A stretch of 64,000 bases of DNA from Ectocarpus siliculosus (lineage: Eukaryota > Sar > Phaeophyceae > Ectocarpales > Ectocarpaceae): assembly GCA_000310025.1 (NCBI GenBank), contig FN649739.1, positions 2,448,364 through 2,512,363 of the forward strand, given 5' to 3'. Numbering within the stretch: position 1 is the stretch's first letter; each line of letters starts with the position of its first letter. The position numbers and the translations under genes are program-made. This document shows positions 61,201-64,000 of this stretch, piece by piece. The notes beneath the pieces are model-generated. The model was not told the DNA's origin, did no database searches, and saw nothing but the letters and a program-made list of their open reading frames with translations.

Positions 61201-64000
61201 CGTAAAGAAGGTTCACGGACACCGATTCCCATACTTTTCGCGAGTTGGGCCATACTGCAAAGTGTCGAAGCTTGTGCCACAGGAATCGGTTTTCATCGTG
61301 GACCACGAAACCGCAAGCATTCGGGAGCAGTCAAGCGCTCCTGACGATGTTTTCAACGTGTGTGCGATAGATATCGGCCTCGAGGGAAGTTGAACAGCGT
61401 CCCTCTCCGTCGGAGTGAAAATAGAGGCGGGCTTAGCAAGTTGGTCAGCATGGTGCCTGGGTATCCTCGACACGCGTCCCATAGTCTCCCTCAAAAGGCA
61501 CCGAGAGGAGGAAGTTCATGCAGACTAGTGTGAACGCGACATGCCTTACAACCCCGAGAGCGTGTGAACTGCGAATCGCACGGCATCGAAAACTACATCA
61601 ACATCGACCCATCGATCATGCATATGGATGATCTTGATCTGTCGCGCGCGTAGCTAGAAGAATACGAACACAATATCCACAACAACAACTTCGTTGATTG
61701 AAACAAGCACGTGGAAAAACGCACTTGACACTCCCTAGGTGAGCATCGGGTGATATACGATATGATTAATCTACCTTACCGCTAACCCTCGGAAGGGACA
61801 CATCCCCGCAGGTTACTTGTGCACGGATTCACCATGTTCATACACTCCGTTTTTCAATCAGGCCACTGTTTCCCGCCCCCAGGTCTGTGGTGGTCGACGT
61901 CGAAACCGGCGCGCTGGTAGAGGCACGGGAGCTGATTACGACGGACGGTCTGCAGGAGGCCTACCAGGTCATCTCGAAGAAACCCCATCCCCGGTAAGCC
62001 CCCCTTCAATCCCCAGTACGGGAGGTTTTGGCGTCATTCAGACTTGTTACGAAGCTTACGTGTGCTTCTGCAATAAAACCGCGGCAGCGTTCAGCTGACA
62101 GTAAGAAACGACCTCAACAGCCAACTGCGTGGCCGCTCAGCGAAAGCTTGTAATATTGCAAACGAGAAATGTCACGCACACATCGCGTTATGAGTGCTTG
62201 TGCCTCGCGAGGCCGCGGCTTGCCCTTCGCTGCTTGTATCTGCCAGCCAAAATCTAGGAGGCCGTACTTACGGGAGGGGGTGGAGATGCTGGCCGAACCA
62301 AAACCAACACGAGGAACACCTTCTTCTACGCTTTCCCGCGGACCCTTCAATTATGATTGCGTTCGCGTTGCCTTGGGTACGAATTGTCATTGTAACTTTT
62401 TAGCTACTGTACGTACAGTTGAGCTTTCCACTGTACGTACAGTTGAGCTTTCCACATCTCAACAAGCCCGAAAACAAGGAGCGCACCGTGGAAGGTTTCG
62501 TGACATCTCTCGACTTTCACCACAATCACTCTTGCGTACTTGATGTTGGCTCTCTTCGCACTGCTAAAATGCTGGTGGTACTGTGTTTCCGGCTGTTCCA
62601 CCCGTTTCCGGAAGATGCCTCACATTGCCTACTTTCCTTCTTTGAACATGCGGGCGCGTTGTGCAATCAGCCTTTGGAAGCTGCTCGCTCAGCAGGCGTT
62701 GGAGGCCCAGGATCTCAACATGACCGAAAAGGCGTTCGTTCTGTGCGGAAAGAATGCCTTCCACGGTGTGCGTCTAGTCAAGCGGTTGAGCAACATCTCG
62801 GACAGGTCAGCAAGCATTATTGTGGAGACGCATCTCAATCCGAACGACATGTATGTCTGCATGGTACAATGCAAGAATGGGGCAACATCCGATGTAACAC
62901 TACTGCAGTTTCGGCCATGTCACCAGTTCCCTCCCCTTCTTGCCCCCCTCTACAACCGCTAGGATAAGGCGCCGGGCGGAGGTGTATAGCTACTTCGATC
63001 GCCACGATGAGGCGGAGAACATGCTGCGAGAGATCGACCGGAGAGACCTGACCATTTCTTTGAGGGAGCGGCTCGGGGACTGGTTTAGGGTCGTACAGGT
63101 GACAGGCCAGACGTTGTCGGCGCACTTTCACCGTGTACCACTACTACGTAGAGTTTTGTTGCTCGTAGGAGTAAGGCAAGAGGAAACGAACCAAACAATA
63201 ACTCATTCGATGGGGCATACATACCGCACGCACCCTCGAGCTTGGTGGGATCATGTTCAACTTCCCCCTTTTCGGCGAGTCACCCGTGCCGACGGGTGCA
63301 ACCCTTTCAACATATATGTACATCAAAATTAACGTCATTCTTTGCTCCTTCCCGCCTCTGAGAGCTGGGTGCGAGTGCTCTTCCGCCACACTAAAGGCAA
63401 GGGACTTTCCCCCGTTGAGTACAACCGTGGTTTGGAGTTGGTTCCGGGTTGCGGATGAGTTCATGCAAGAAAGATTGTATGCGCTGCAAGCGCCTGCGTG
63501 GTTAGATCGTACAAATTTTTCGACCACGCTTCTTTCGTCAAGGGCAACTGCCGGAATCTGAAGAGTGATGTAAGGATGATTTTGAGATACCATACGGGCC
63601 GGCGTGCTTCGGGACGGTGCGGGGAACCATATCCTCCACTGTAGACAATTTAGGCCTCTAACGCACGACCCACCAGATGAGAATATCGTGAAGTGGAGGC
63701 TCGACATCTGACAGCAGCGCAACTCTGGCGTGATTAATGCGTTTCACGTACAAAGACTTTGAAACCACCACACATACACCCACAACCGCCAAAACAAGAA
63801 ACCGAGCTCATTCACAGCCCTGTTGGTGTTTTGTCTCGCATGGGTTGATTAACTCTCAACAGAGGCAACACGGTCAACTTTTGAAAATAAAGCTGGCACA
63901 CAATACTGTAGCAGCATGGTACACCGTCTGTCCGCGTGCTTGATAGTGCTTTAGCCTCATGAAGCTGACGGTGTTGCCTCTGTGTTGGGTGTGTTTCCCG
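52227..64000 (+). CDS. IFT121: WDR35 / IFT121, intraflagellar transport complex A subunit (3' end beyond window)
   Basis: Eighteen exons: 52227-52343, 53270-53428, 53828-53971, 54325-54464, 54641-55061, 55554-55691, 56232-56326, 56953-57034, 57300-57418, 57844-57994, ~58292-58523, 59086-59176, 59518-59626, 60122-60238, 60815-60969, 61883-61993, 62671-62805, 62963-63098. These give 884 residues of a family near 1200. IFT121 works in retrograde ciliary transport and membrane-cargo entry. Diagnostic stretches: [70 protein letters not shown], then [12 protein letters not shown] and, in the TPR-like part, [16 protein letters not shown] with [10 protein letters not shown]. The two WD40 propellers are complete; the helical solenoid is cut by the window. 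Additions not usual for the family are a Gly-rich insert in exon 2 and a charged insert with eight Asp in exon 5. Introns 5 (GCGAGT) and 10 (GCAAGT) have GC donors. The start of exon 11 is uncertain (58253 is also in phase). Nothing beyond 63098 could be assigned. Confidence 0.93.
62406..62453. repeat. 24-bp tandem duplication containing a 14-bp palindrome
   Basis: ACTGTACGTACAGTTGAGCT plus TTCC is present twice, head to tail. Each copy begins with the perfect palindrome ACTGTACGTACAGT. It lies in an IFT121 intron about 220 bp before the exon at 62671. Confidence 0.85.

Noticed and set aside
1-64000. tRNA genes, rRNA, CRISPR arrays, bacterial operons
   Set aside because: No cloverleaf with matching A/B boxes, no rRNA core sequence and no spaced direct-repeat array was seen; the gene structure is plainly eukaryotic.

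Overview
The window is nuclear DNA from an intron-dense eukaryote. The best guess is a brown alga, perhaps Ectocarpus-like. The evidence is short phase-matched exons in long introns, GC-rich sequence with CAG/GGC runs, an IFT gene (flagellated stage), and a secreted beta-helix/multi-membrane protein of a type I associate with stramenopiles. The organism call is inference; the gene calls rest on splice-by-splice reading with matching phases.

Layout, left to right. 0.7-10.9 kb (+): a 13-exon gene for a secreted right-handed beta-helix protein with a Cys-rich stalk and a multi-pass membrane C-terminus. Six of its exons are exactly 81 nt. Its 2.4-kb first intron holds a ~470-bp palindrome and a LINE 3' scrap. 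10.9-20.8 kb: no recognisable gene; a ~2-kb degenerate satellite and copies of an inverted-repeat family. 20.8-24.9 kb (+): a SENP6/7-type SUMO protease that looks dead (in-frame stop, catalytic Cys replaced by Arg, one exon-phase conflict). 25.5-26.1 kb: gap. 26.2-26.8 kb (-): one unassigned hydrophobic exon. 30.4-35.2 kb (-): UBE2Z-type ubiquitin-conjugating enzyme, 7 exons. 37.0-43.6 kb (+): a conserved eukaryotic protein of unknown function, 6 exons, with a LINE fragment in intron 1. 45.9-51.6 kb (-): GRASP Golgi protein, 6 exons, with a small gap in intron 2. 52.2 kb to beyond the right edge (+): WDR35/IFT121, 18 exons seen, 3' end outside the window.

Relations. UBE2Z and the unknown gene are divergent (1.8 kb apart); the unknown gene and GRASP converge; GRASP and IFT121 are divergent with only ~0.6 kb between start codons, a likely shared promoter. 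UBE2Z (conjugation) and the SENP-like locus (SUMO removal) belong to related pathways, but nothing links them functionally. GRASP (Golgi organisation) and IFT121 (ciliary retrograde transport) both serve membrane and ciliary traffic. Three introns appear to use GC-AG ends. Sequence beside both gaps (long C runs with ragged homopolymers) is low-quality assembly, and open frames across it are not genes.
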